Origin: Adineta vaga
Lineage: Eukaryota; Rotifera
NCBI GenBank assembly: GCA_021613535.1
Contig: CP075492.1
Location: 7,626,001 to 7,690,000 of the forward strand
Reading direction: 5' to 3'
DNA: 64,000 nt
Below the pieces are notes generated by a model, which did not search any database, was not told the origin of the DNA, and was given only the letters and a program-made list of their open reading frames with translations. How positions within the stretch are numbered: position 1 is the stretch's first letter; every line of letters begins with the position of its first letter. Below, in pieces: positions 51,301 through 62,373 of this stretch. A program made the translations under genes and the position numbers.

Positions 51301-54300
51301 TCATCACGGTCATTATTATCACTAGCAAGAGAATCCTTCTTTTTAGTAATTGATCTCGCTGGTGAAATTTGTTTTTGGGCATGTACTTTTGTCTTCTTCG
51401 TTGATATTCCATTTCTATTGCGAACTGGTTTTTGTATTTTTTTCCTAACTATCATTCTTTCTTCCATTACATGTACATCATCGAGTTCACCAGGAGCAAT
51501 ACAACATTCATCATCATAACAACGTTTTGGTCGACGCTGAATAACATCATCATACAGTGAATAACAAAAAGCTACGGGACAAGAAAAAAAATCAAATCTG
51601 ATACGTTAAATCTTTATGAAATTTACCAAGCATAATTGGATTTGTATGTGTTACTTCCATATGTAAATATGAAACGTAAGCAGCAAAACCAAGATCTAAA
51701 TTAATACATTCAACTCTTTCTTATAAAGTGTACTAAGAACTTACCGAATTTTTCTAATGGCCGTCCAAGAAAACTACAATCGAGTCGAGCCATATAAACC
51801 ACATTCAGAACGGTCGCTTTCATTAAACGAATAATACAAGAAGCAATACCAAGAAAACAATCTATTGTAACATGTAGACATCATTGATTTCTATAGTTCT
51901 GATGAAATTATATCTTACCCGCAAAGAAATTGAAATAAACAAATATTGCATAAGTTTTTCGATTTTTTAAATTTAATTTTTCATCCATATCTTGTATGAA
52001 GAAGAATTTTCCTGCAGAAGATGTACTACTCATTTTTAATAGATACACAACCAGAACTGGTACAGTAAAAGTAAGTATTAATTCAATATAACGGAATTGT
52101 AAAGAAATAATTCGAAATAAACTTAAAATTAAAAATATCAAATGAAAACAGATGACAAATCCCCATGCCATATAACCAACAAGAAATCCAGAATAATGAA
52201 CAGATTTTGATGCAATAGCACTTGGTTTAAAATTCGCAGCTGATGGAACATCTTCATAGATACCTTTATATAGATCTTTACGATGTTTTTTATAATTTTG
52301 CATGCCAACACATAATTGAAATCCATAAATTAAAACAGTAATAACAGCACTGGCTATGATCTCCAATCGCAAGGAAAAAATACCTTTAAATTCTAAAGAA
52401 TTCAAAACATAAACTCTTATTATTTTGATTAACAGAAGAAAAAACATCTTCTTACCGATATTTAATGTACTTTCAATATAGTATCGTATAAATGAGATAT
52501 GACCCGTTGTTCGAGAGATATATAGAAAAACGAATGTACATGCCAAATAATATAAAAAAACGACTGCAACAGTATATGTACAAGTTGCCATTGTTGTAAA
52601 ACGAAAATCATCATCCCAAACATAAATCGATCGAAAAAAATTTCTTATCTTTGATTGACTATTGTTCTTCTGCAATTCAGCTTCATGTTCGAAATCTTCT
52701 AAGTTATCTATATTTGCTTTAGTCGAATAATTCTTTTGAGTTAATGGTATATTTCGTCGAAATAATTTTTGAACATAATATTTAGAAAATTCCAATTCAT
52801 CTCGTTGGGCAACTGGTGCAAGCCATATACTTTGTTTTTTCTTCAATGGAACATAAATGGAATCATATGCAAAACGAACCCATAATTCAGCACCAATATA
52901 CGATAGAAAGATAAAATGTGGTGTATTTTTTATTAAACCATAGATAATGAACCATGTGCCAAGTTCCTAAATATTTACATTATTTCGATAATATCAAAAT
53001 GAGACATATAACTAACTATAAATGTCAAATTGTCTAATCTTATCTTAGCACTACACTATTATATATTGCTTCTTAAGTATGCAATCTTTGAAGTCAGTAA
53101 CCTTCATCTTATCTTCTTTACAACTAGATGTGAAGTACAATCATAGAATTGTTCTATCATTTGTAAAAGTTGGATTTACACGACTCATCAGAATTCTTTC
53201 AAAAGGCAAGTGATGCTTAACATACCACTCGTAATTTTGCTTCTTCCAAAGCTGAATAATATCCTGATATTGGTAAAAATCCCATACATGATCCTTCGCG
53301 TATAATGGCGTAAATAATATCACCTAAGATGTACAGACAAACAAAAAATCGTGCAACAAGACCACGCAATTGTAATGAAGCAAGCACCGGATAATATCGT
53401 AGTCTAGAAATTGGATGAGATTTAATATGGAAAAAAGAAAATAATTCATCTTACCCCACAAGAATAACAACTGCTATTCTTATCAATAATTCAATAAGAA
53501 CGCCATGATTAAACGGATCAGCTGAACTGAATAACAATTCTTCGAAGATCTTCAATACTTCAAAGGCTAATATTCCAAAAACGGTTGCTGTAGTAAAACG
53601 ATTCGTTGTTCGAAATGGTTCAATTGGAGGTATCAAACCTAAACATCTCCATGAAAACTCTATCAAATACGAAAATGAAAGCATACCTGGTCGACCATCA
53701 CAAAGATCTGGACAACGTTTCTCACGTTTAACCGACCATGAAAAAATCAAAATTAAAGTTACTGCTATTGGAAAAAAGATCAAATTTCCCAATCGATAAT
53801 CCGATATTTTCTCGCATTGTGTTACTAATCGAAGTGTATCATTAATTAATAGGTCTAATTTCGTCTCATCAGTAATATCATATTTAAAGGATGAAAAATG
53901 TTTGTATGTTGTCACAATGAATAATAAAGATAAAAAGAATACACTCAATCCGCCCACCCAACAAATTCGAACGAGGTCACGTTTATTCGGATTTTTCAAT
54001 GGATCAACATTTCTTGGTAAACTAAATAAAAATGAGAAAAAAACGAATGAATAATTCGAAAGAATAATAAATAATGTCGAGAAGAAAACTAATGGTTATT
54101 AATTCATCTACAAATTTGTTTTAGATCAAGAATTTAAAAGAAGAAAAAAACTACTATGTGAAATGAAATTCTAAATATTGGCATACGTTAAACATCGATA
54201 AAAATCTCGTCTATTATATATGTATATATATATGGAAAGATATTAAAAAGAAAAAATATATCATTTAATCGGAGAAAAACAAGTGATTAACTCACATAAA

Positions 54301-54387
54301 ATCCATAATTTCTTGCACAAGAGTTTGACGACGATCTTCATTGACATTATTCGGTAATTGAAGTTCATTCCTTCCAATAATTTGCAT
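48308..54387 (-). CDS. STRA6: STRA6-like retinol receptor with long charged tail
   Basis: Eleven exons (first exon from the ATG at 54387 to 54296, then 54021-53687, 53638-53455, 53403-53226, 52966-52456, 52392-51919, 51861-51745, 51695-51627, 51571-51237, 51176-49258, 49172-48308), 1692 residues. STRA6 binds retinol-binding protein and calmodulin and moves retinol across the plasma membrane. Matches are CPDLCDGRPG after an early TM, RYYPVLASL, ISGYYS, a multi-TM core to about residue 590, and the cytoplasmic block RLDCSFLGRPLEKF...EVTHTNPIM. A tail of about 680 residues rich in DDDDDGG and Lys follows. The STRA6 end motif FLAYTILNNYHLFDLRKQAQ then appears near residue 1340, so the acidic/basic region is an insertion. 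The upstream lectin gene can be spliced in frame to this one (see findings). Confidence 0.8.
49175..49206. repeat. (GAAA)n microsatellite in an intron
   Basis: A GAAA run next to the last acceptor of the STRA6-like gene. On the sense strand it is a (TTTC)n polypyrimidine tract ending in CAG. Confidence 0.8.
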
Positions 54388-54462
54388 ATCATTTTCACTT
54401 CTTTAATAACAAAATAAATTTGATTAATAGATTTCAAATTTACAAAGAAAAGCACGTCATAT

Positions 54463-56746
54463 TTACTTTTTACTTGGCACTAATTGTTGTTTATCTTCTT
54501 TAGCTTTCTTCTTTTTATTTTGTCGTTTTTTCTTCTGAAGTTTACAATAAAATTTACAACAACTATAATACCAAAAACAAAATGAATACTCTTTCTCATC
54601 TCATAAAAGCAAAAACTTACTCTCTAATACCTTTGACAAGACCAACTAACAACCATCGACTTGGTTTGAATGATAAAGCATAGAGAAGAATGATAATTGC
54701 AGCACCAATCAAAATTTGTTTACCTTGCTTTGAAACTAGAAGAAAAAAAATTCATTAACGAGATTTATATATGTATATATATACTTGAATAATATGTCTG
54801 CATCGCCTCGAGACATCGAAATCATTTGCTTATTCATAAAAATGTTAAGAAGTTTTTCTAATATATGTGCAAGATCAATCATTACTTAAGATTATATGAT
54901 GGATGCAAAAAAAAAACATCTAAGCGATATGTCATCTACTTAATGCTTTTTTTCTTCACAAAATCTTGACTATTCAGATGAATGAACAGATTACATCATG
55001 GCATTCAAGAGGTGAAATATAATTATGACATCATTTCAAGTTAAATCTCCGGTATGTTTAATTGTTCTTTCGAAATCATTAGTTCTACTGATTACATGCC
55101 AAGTCTTATCTCCTCTGTACTGTATATGGCAACAAAAGATGACCTTCAAAGAAAAATATCTTAACAGACAAGCAAATAGTATTAACGTATACCTTTGTAC
55201 AAATGTCAGATTTCTATATCTCTAAAAAAAACTTTCTTGAAGAAAAAAGAAAAAATCTTACTTCTCTCACAAAGAAGACCACCATATAAAAACGAGCAGG
55301 AACACTTGAATCCTGATAATGTATTTACACAATGTCCATGTTTGCCACATACAATATTTGCGAAGCAAAAATCAAGTACTAGATGATAGTTAAATACATT
55401 CGAGAAAACGAGGATGTGATATTAAATCTTACCATATTCACATGCATGTTCGTATTCAGTATCAGCTTCGACATTACTCAATGAACAAACAATTTTATCT
55501 GAGATTAAATATGTCGTTAGAAGGTAAACGGTTGAATCATTACTGATAACATTCCAATCAATTTGATCACATATTCCTCGTATATCTTCTAAATGCTCAA
55601 ATTCATCGCCTTCATCAGCTGAATCAAGATCATCATATTCATATTCATCGATAGTTGTTGTATCATTCGATAGATACATATTTGTCATATTTTGTTCTTT
55701 AGAAGAATCATAATCATCATAAACGTCAGGATCGACATGATCATGAATTAAGTGTTGTTTATGTTTACGAACAGATTGTTTGACTTTTTTCGAACGTCGA
55801 GATATACGTAAACCAGCATCGTTTAATTCATTAAGAATTTTTTCTTTTAATTTATAATAACGAACGCGAACTTGACGAAATTTATCTTTCATACGTTGCC
55901 ATCGTCCTTGATCATCCATCAGAATGTCAGCAATTTTCTTTCCTTAAAATCAGAAGAAGAAAAAAGATGAAAGAATAATTTCCTTGAATTAGTTTTTTTA
56001 CCTTTTAATAATAATGGATCGATATCGATCATTAATGATGTAAGATTATTTTTTGTTAATACATGAGCAGCATAAAATAGTTCGACTGTATTACGAATTT
56101 GCATTAAATTTGAATGATTTGAATGCAATAAATTACATGTCTGATTGGCTTCACTGGGCGTGGATGTTATATTCGATAAATAATAACAAGAACCACCTAA
56201 ACGTCTCCAACCTTTCGGACAACGAAATCGATTTACTAAATTAAAAAAAAACATCAAATAAATCATTTTTATATCAACAGTATTAATATGTAAATAACCA
56301 TAACTATCGATTTCATTCAACCTTCATTGACAAGTGTTTATTAAAAAAACATTTCAACGTTTTTTTCAATACATTCAATCATTTTTGATAATTAACTTTT
56401 GATAAAATGCAAACAAAACGTTGTTTTTTTTCGTGCGACATGAAAAAAGGTTTCATTTCATCTAGTCATTTTGATTGCATATATCGTGCTAAGTATCGAA
56501 ATGAGATTTTGTTCTATCCTCGCTGTCACAAAAGAAATGTCCTTCATCAAAAACGTACGTACCAGCTTCTTTGATTTTGTCGATAATTGCTGGAAACTTA
56601 TCCCATAGCGAAGTAATATCATCGAGTTCGAGATTTTGTAAATAAGCTGGCATCGCACATGTTGTTGGTTGAATAAGAAAATAAGATAGAAATACGACTA
56701 TCAATGATAGATTGATGATCTTCATGTATGCTAGATAAAATGACAT
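54463..56746 (-). CDS. C-type lectin/EGF transmembrane protein
   Basis: Exons 56746-56563, 56235-56002, 55942-55433, 55378-55262, 54735-54621 and 54562 to a stop at 54463 give 419 residues. A signal peptide (about 1-31) is followed by a C-type lectin domain starting CPKGWRRLGGSCYYL and closing with CSLSNVEADTEYEHACEY. It is split by a long insertion of basic (RVRYYKLKEK) then acidic residues. An EGF domain (about 310-348, CGKHGHCVNTLSGFKCSC), a TM segment (ILIGAAIIILLYALSF) and a Lys-rich tail ending PSKK complete it. The first exon is inferred: its GTACGT donor and the acceptor at 56236 agree in phase and supply the signal peptide. The stop overlaps a valid GT donor leading into the STRA6-like exons. 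Confidence 0.65.
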
Positions 56747-58042
56747 GTTGATTGAAAATTAAAGGATGAAGACAAATTTATTTTTATCTTTCAATCGACC
56801 AAAAGACGAGGTTTGTACACATAACACAAAAAAAACGAAGAAAAAGAATGAATGGCAAATTTATTACTCTTGACGGTTTTGTAGTTCTCCACGATGGCGA
56901 CAAGGCTTGTTGCATAGGATGGGTAACATAGTGAAGAGGAAGAATAAGAAAAAAAAAAGACGAGAAGAAGAAAAAGAAAGAAAAAAAGAAAAAAGAAAAG
57001 AAAAAACATCTCAGTGACGCATATGGAAGAGAAATAAGAAAAAGAAGGAAGAGGAAAAAGACTGAGCAGTTTGACTGATAGCACAGAAAATGAACACAAT
57101 ATGGACTTTTTGACACACAAAAATTGCCAGCAGTAGCCACGAGTTCATCACCTTTTCTTTTTCTTTCTGTGTTCCTCTCTATTTATACATTTACATATCT
57201 TCATTAGATCAATACGTTTGTACAAATACGCGTGCCCATCGGCCACCACATCTTTTCTTTTACTGACCGATTGTTAAGTTCATCTGAGAACAATATCTAT
57301 TCAATACGTAAATTGTTAGGATACTCAATAAGGGAAGAAAAAAGGCCAACAAAACATCAAGAGGATTAGCTTTTACTCGTAAGAGATAGATTACTAATCA
57401 ATCAACAATACTTCATTTGCAATTAACCATTCAATTTGATGAGATAAAATGTTTTCATTACAAGTAAATACTTGCAAATATGAAATGTTGAGATCAAACA
57501 TATCCGTCGCCGACAAACGTTGATCTTCTCTGAATACACAGAATAATCGAATAGAACAATAACGATTGATCATAGTCATATAGAAGTTGGCCTTGTCTTT
57601 AAATAAGATATAGACAAGTATCAAATAACTTCTATTTATTTCAATACATTCAAAAAGTGAATATATACTATCTTGTTTGACAAATATATGCATATCAAAT
57701 ATTCTTGTTTTACTTATTTGAAAGGATAATCCAATACTTCTTTTTTTTCAAGATATCGATTCGTTATAGATACATACTTACGTACGATAGATTTATAATA
57801 TTTCATTTTTAAAGTTGAATTTATTGACATATGGTAATGTTAACATTTACAGGAAATATTTATTTTATTAATGAGATTTTTCTTTCGGTTATGATTCCTG
57901 TCATTGGCACCCTCTATTGATAAGAGTTTTTTTTAAATTCTTTTTGAAAGAGAAAACAAACACTGTCAATAGTAATGAGTATAGAAACAACGAAAAGAAT
58001 GGCTGAAGAATTGTTTTTCATCTATGAATTCATTCGATTACA
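56747..58042. other. Intergenic
   Basis: About 1.3 kb with a purine-rich stretch (AAG/GAA) at about 56938-57060. Its antisense frames (56784-57140) are Ser/Phe low complexity and not genes. The minus-strand frame at 57394-57693 has no recognisable similarity. Confidence 0.45.
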
Positions 58043-58534
58043 ATGGATTCAACAGCAAATTTCGATATTAATCGAGCAATTGAATTTGAAGGTGATTATT
58101 ATACAAATGTGAATGGTTATGAAGTGCCTCAAAATATTCGTCATCGTTTTCGTTCAACTATAACATCTGAACTTCTATCGGATAAAGATAAAGTTGAACG
58201 TGATAAGAATGAATTATTATATACGAATAGTAGACAACGAACACCTGCCTTCTATCATCAACCAAAACAAACAGTGGCAGTTTCTGATCCTGATTATGCA
58301 AAATTAAGTAATGATCTACGAAGTACTGTTTGCCGTGGTATCCCCGTACAACGTCGTAGTCATACGAAAACAGTTCATAATGAAGATATATTTAAAGAAT
58401 ATTTTCAAGATGATCAACCAGGAAGTATACATCGTCGAAAAAAAGATTGGCTCGGTCGATGGACAGAAGCAAATATCGTTCGCGATCGTCTGTATAAAAG
58501 TATTCTTGAATCAAAAAAGAAAATGACCGAATAG
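58043..58534 (+). CDS. Basic soluble protein of unknown function
   Basis: 163 residues, intronless, from an ATG after an AT-rich leader. The composition is hydrophilic and rich in Arg/Lys/Asp, with YYTNVNGYEVPQNIRHRF near the start and KKDWLGRWTEANIVRDRLY near the end. No signal peptide or TM. The pattern of short charged segments with conserved-looking Trp and Tyr recalls microtubule-inner or cilia-associated proteins, but no family can be named. Confidence 0.6.
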   Translation: MDSTANFDINRAIEFEGDYYTNVNGYEVPQNIRHRFRSTITSELLSDKDKVERDKNELLYTNSRQRTPAFYHQPKQTVAVSDPDYAKLSNDLRSTVCRGIPVQRRSHTKTVHNEDIFKEYFQDDQPGSIHRRKKDWLGRWTEANIVRDRLYKSILESKKKMTE

Positions 58535-58750
58535 ACTTTATGTTAAACTGAACAGTAGAAAGAAAAAGTTTTTCTTGTTTTTTTATATAACGAAAAAAAA
58601 AGACTCAAACAAAATAGAACGAATGTGGAGAAGAGAGAAAGTAAAGAAGAAGAGAAAAACTGAAGCAAAATAATAATTAAAAAAACTATGCCAATGACGA
58701 TCAAAGGAAATACTGTCGAATGAATGAATAAGCGAAATCAAGTTCTATGC

Positions 58751-59578
58751 TTATTTTTTATTCACAGTTGCTCCAAGTGTTGGAAAGTCATCAATTGAAG
58801 CTAGATTTGGTTCTTTCTTTTTTGTTACTCGTGGATTGACATTACCACCACCAACAACTGTAACAGATGATCCACTACGTAATTGCGGTGGACGATAAAC
58901 ACTAGTTGGTGTTGGTACAGGTTTTGGTTCTTCAATTTTCTGTTCAACAACTGGCTCGGAGTGTTGTTGTTGTTGTTCTTCTTTAACAGAATTAATCTTC
59001 CAAACAGGACGATCTTTTTGTTGTTCACGATCACCAGGAACATCATTATTATTATCATTATTATTTGGATTATTTTCATCATCATAATAATCATCATTAT
59101 CTTCTTTATCATCTTTACCACCTTTAAGTTTTGAACGGAATGCTTCATAGTTCGAGTTTGATTCTTCGAAATATTCCCATTGATCTTGTTCCTGTTGTTG
59201 TCCTTCAATTTTCGAGGATATATTTATATATTGCTCATTTGAAGGTTTATTTCTATCTGGAACTTTTGTTTTCTGCTGTTTATGAGTATCTTGAGTTTTA
59301 ACAATTGATTCATCATTGATTGGTAGTTGATTATCATCATCGTCATCGTCAGAAATCATATTTTCTTTAAATGCTATAGTTGCTGATGTCACGATGACTA
59401 AACAAAAAGAAAACTGAAGTTAATATGAATAAAATTTCGTGTCAATTTCAAACATACCTAATTGTTTAAGTAATTCTTCATTATTACTTAACATACTACT
59501 GGTAGTTTGTTTCTTGGATTTATTACTTTTACGATCTTTCTTTTTGAAGAAATCATCAAGATCATTATTGGACGCCAT
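58751..59578 (-). CDS. CDV3: CDV3 homologue
   Basis: Two exons (59578-59458, 59397-58751), 255 residues. CDV3-family signatures are LDDFFKKKDRKSNK at the N-terminus, PVWKI in the middle, TSVYRPPQLR and IDDFPTLGAT at the C-terminus, in the same order as the vertebrate protein. The rest is disordered and rich in Asp, Asn and Gln (DDDDDD near the start of exon 2, then NNDNNND). CDV3 is a conserved cytoplasmic protein of unclear biochemical role. The start context and phase-1 intron are consistent. Confidence 0.85.
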
Positions 59579-60489
59579 ATTTATGGAATAATTTAAAAAT
59601 TCGGATAAGGAGGACAAAAAAGTGTTTTGGTTTTTTTGAAATGTATTGTATCAAATCGAAATTGGATGAGAATGTAGTCAATGTTATTGATTTTCAATCA
59701 TGCACACAGGTAATTGTCCAGTTGGACATCGAAAAAATTGATTAGAATTTGTAATATTGTTCAATAAAGAAACGGAGGAAATTTGACGGGAGAGAATAGA
59801 TGAAGAGCGCGTTTTTGTACGACTCTTGACAGACGACAAAACGGAAGAACGATTGCTCGAAAAGCTGTTCGGGATAGAGTCAAGCATAATCTAAAAAGAA
59901 CGAAAAAATAAAATCTGAGAACGTAAGATAAAGAAAAACAACCACGATGATGATGATGATGATGAGAGCTAGAGTCATATGCATCACAATAGTTTTATTC
60001 GAATTCAGAGACTTAACTTACTAATAAAAAATATTTAAAGATAAAATTTGTGGATTGAAAGACAAAAAAATAGATTATAAAAATATATATATATATATAG
60101 GCATACATACCTCTCATCATGTCCTTGAGACAAACGACGACCTGAGCAAACAAACGCTTACATACATCATCTTTCTGAATGCATTTGGAAAAAGAAAAAT
60201 GATTCGGCTTTTGTGCACTCACTTAAAAACATAAGCGAAAAGAGAGAGAAAAAAAAAGATAGAAAGAGATTAAATATTCGTCTCGTCATATTACCAGGTG
60301 ACCACAATGAAAAAAAAAGAGGGAATAAAGAAAGAAAGAAAGAAAAAGAATACGCCGATTTAGAAAGACATGTAAAGAAAGAAGAACGAATCAAAAAATA
60401 GCAAAATATTCGTAGCGTATTTTTTTACTAACTACTTTTGTAATCACATAACAAATAAATAATGATTGTTGTAATACAAAAGTACTTAT
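59579..60489. other. Intergenic, two possible small minus-strand exons
   Basis: A 67-codon frame at 59684-59887 ends NQFFRCPTGQLPVCMIENQ. A stretch at about 60105-60170 reads KDDVCKRLFAQVVVCLKD before a GTATGT donor. Both look protein-like, but the obvious splice puts them out of frame, so no gene is called. (GAT)n lies at 59946-59967 and (TA)n near 60082-60099. Confidence 0.3.
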
Positions 60490-61338
60490 TTACGCATTAT
60501 TAATAGCTTGTTTCATTAATGGTGAAAGATTATACTTATCGATGAATGTCTGTTCCATAAGAAACAATCGTGCAATACTATATCCACCTACACCATATTG
60601 AAAAATAAGGATTTTTCCAATATAATCCGATGTGAGATCTACGAAAAAGTCCAAATAACCTAAAGAATAAATTTCAAAAAGTATTTTAAAAATAAAGTTT
60701 CAACTTTATACCTAAATATTGTGATTTGGGATCTTCGATAGTAAATTCACTTTCACTCGGTAATATTCGATCTCTACCATTGTAATAACACATAACCGGT
60801 TCAACAAATGCAATTTGCGTACTCATAGGATATTGAATATCACCTATAAAATGTTTACAAATCTTATTTTCCAATCTTTAAATTACGAAATAACTAACCG
60901 AGAGAACTATTTCCACGTTCATCAATATAAATACGTATTTTACCGGGCCAAAGAAGAACTTTTTTGATCGTACAAAAATAATCGTCATTGTATTGACTTA
61001 CATCATCTTTCATATCATCTCGTGCAATTGTACGCATAAGATAAACTATACTAACGCATTCATTTCATATTTTTCTTTCTTTTTTTTCAAAAATCAATAT
61101 TACTTTTTTTACAATAATCTAACCATGTTAATATATTCGATGGTTTTTCATTAGTTGGATCTCTTCGTAAGACCATTTTATGCCAATATCGTTCATTATG
61201 AGATATATCATAAAGACGATGACAGGTTGATGTAAATGAAAGAAAATCACGTACATCATTTTTCCAATCACCATTAATTACATGAGAAACTATGATATGA
61301 AGTATTTCATTTGGAAAATCCAGTATATGATCAGTCAT
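60490..61338 (-). CDS. F-box protein
   Basis: Multi-exon gene. The N-terminal F-box (LDFPNEILHIIVSHVING, then FTSTCHRLYDISHNERYWHKMV) is followed by a region with SQYNDDYFCTIKKVLLWPG, QIAFVEPVMCYYNG and ending LMEQTFIDKYNLSPLMKQA. F-box proteins link substrates to SCF ubiquitin ligases through Skp1. The C-terminal part is not a WD or LRR domain and I do not recognise it. The first intron ends at a TATAG acceptor near 61045, the only one that keeps the frame. Introns are about 50-60 bp. Confidence 0.75.
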
Positions 61339-61501
61339 CTAGAAATGAAACTAGAGAGGACGAATATTATATATATGTGTATGTGTGTTTTTTATTGTTT
61401 GGATATCCTACAGAAACTTTTAGATTAATGAAATATTGTTTAGTTTTATGAAGAGGAAAAGAAAACTGTTCGTGGTAGTTTTTCTTCGATTTTCAAATCA
61501 T

Positions 61502-62089
61502 CTAATGTTTGCTATCATGACCATGATGAAACTCTTTGCTAAATTCAGCATCAGTTGTTTCGTAACCTTTATCATCGTAATGAATAGCATTAAACCATTT
61601 ACTATGAAATGGTGAATGAATTCCATCTTTGAATGGCCATTTCATACGTGGTCGTAGATGATCCCAATCTTTATATTCTGGACGTGTATGGTCTTGTGGA
61701 GCAATTAAATTTAGATAAGATAGAAGAGCAACAGCTGGTATAGCAACAAGTAGTGATAACCATTTCCACATTTTAACTTGTGCACTAAAACGATCAGTTA
61801 TTTTATCCAATTCAACGGGATCTATTGGACAATAATCAATTGGTAATGGACGAACTGTTTCAGGAACACCTACAAACAATCATTAAATAATTGAATAATT
61901 GTTTATAAAATGAATTCTTTATTTACCAGGCCAAATTTTTAGATTATGTGCACGTTGTTCATCAGTAAGAACGCTGACAGCCGATGAATTGTGTGCTGGA
62001 ACACGAAATGCATCTTGCTGTCTACGAACAGCTAATGTTTGAGTAATAACTCGAGTTAAATTTGCACGTGAACGTATAACTGGTAACAT
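61502..62089 (-). CDS. COX6A: Cytochrome c oxidase subunit 6A
   Basis: Two exons (62089-61927, 61869-61502), 176 residues. COX6A sits in the inner mitochondrial membrane at the surface of complex IV. The match is the TM (WKWLSLLVAIPAVALLSYL) followed by HTRPEYKDWDHLRPRMKWPF and DGIHSPFHSKWFN, the conserved intermembrane-space end. The N-terminal 55 residues are basic and hydroxyl-rich (SRANLTRVITQTLAVRRQ), suiting a matrix-targeting sequence. Animal COX6A is about 110 residues, so this form has an extended N-terminus and a His/Asp-rich C-terminal extra of about 25 residues. Confidence 0.88.
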
Positions 62090-62373
62090 CTTCTTCCTAA
62101 TAGAATAGATTTTGAATAAGTTCCAAGAAGAAGAAGAAAATCAATTGATTGATGTAAGTAAATAAAAAACACACAACCAATCAGACGATCGATTGAATGA
62201 GATAATAAACAATTGGATTAGTTTCAAAAGAAAAGATTTTATTCAGAAGAAAAATCAAATATAATCTTGTTTAAAAAATTGTTGTAAAACAATGTTAAAC
62301 AGCGCCCTCTGTAATTGCATAGATTGAGCATTGTATAATATAATATACGGTATTGATTCGTGCTTTTGACACA

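Noticed and set aside
56489-56746. Separate 85-residue secreted protein
   Set aside because: Its GTACGT donor splices in phase to the lectin exon and gives that gene the signal peptide it otherwise lacks. Kept as exon 1, though a stand-alone gene is not excluded.
56784-57140. Two overlapping minus-strand frames of 109-118 codons
   Set aside because: Phe/Ser low-complexity translations of an A/G-rich tract, in two frames at once.
58883-59134. Plus-strand frame antisense to CDV3
   Set aside because: Poly-Ile/Phe shadow of the Asp/Asn codon runs.
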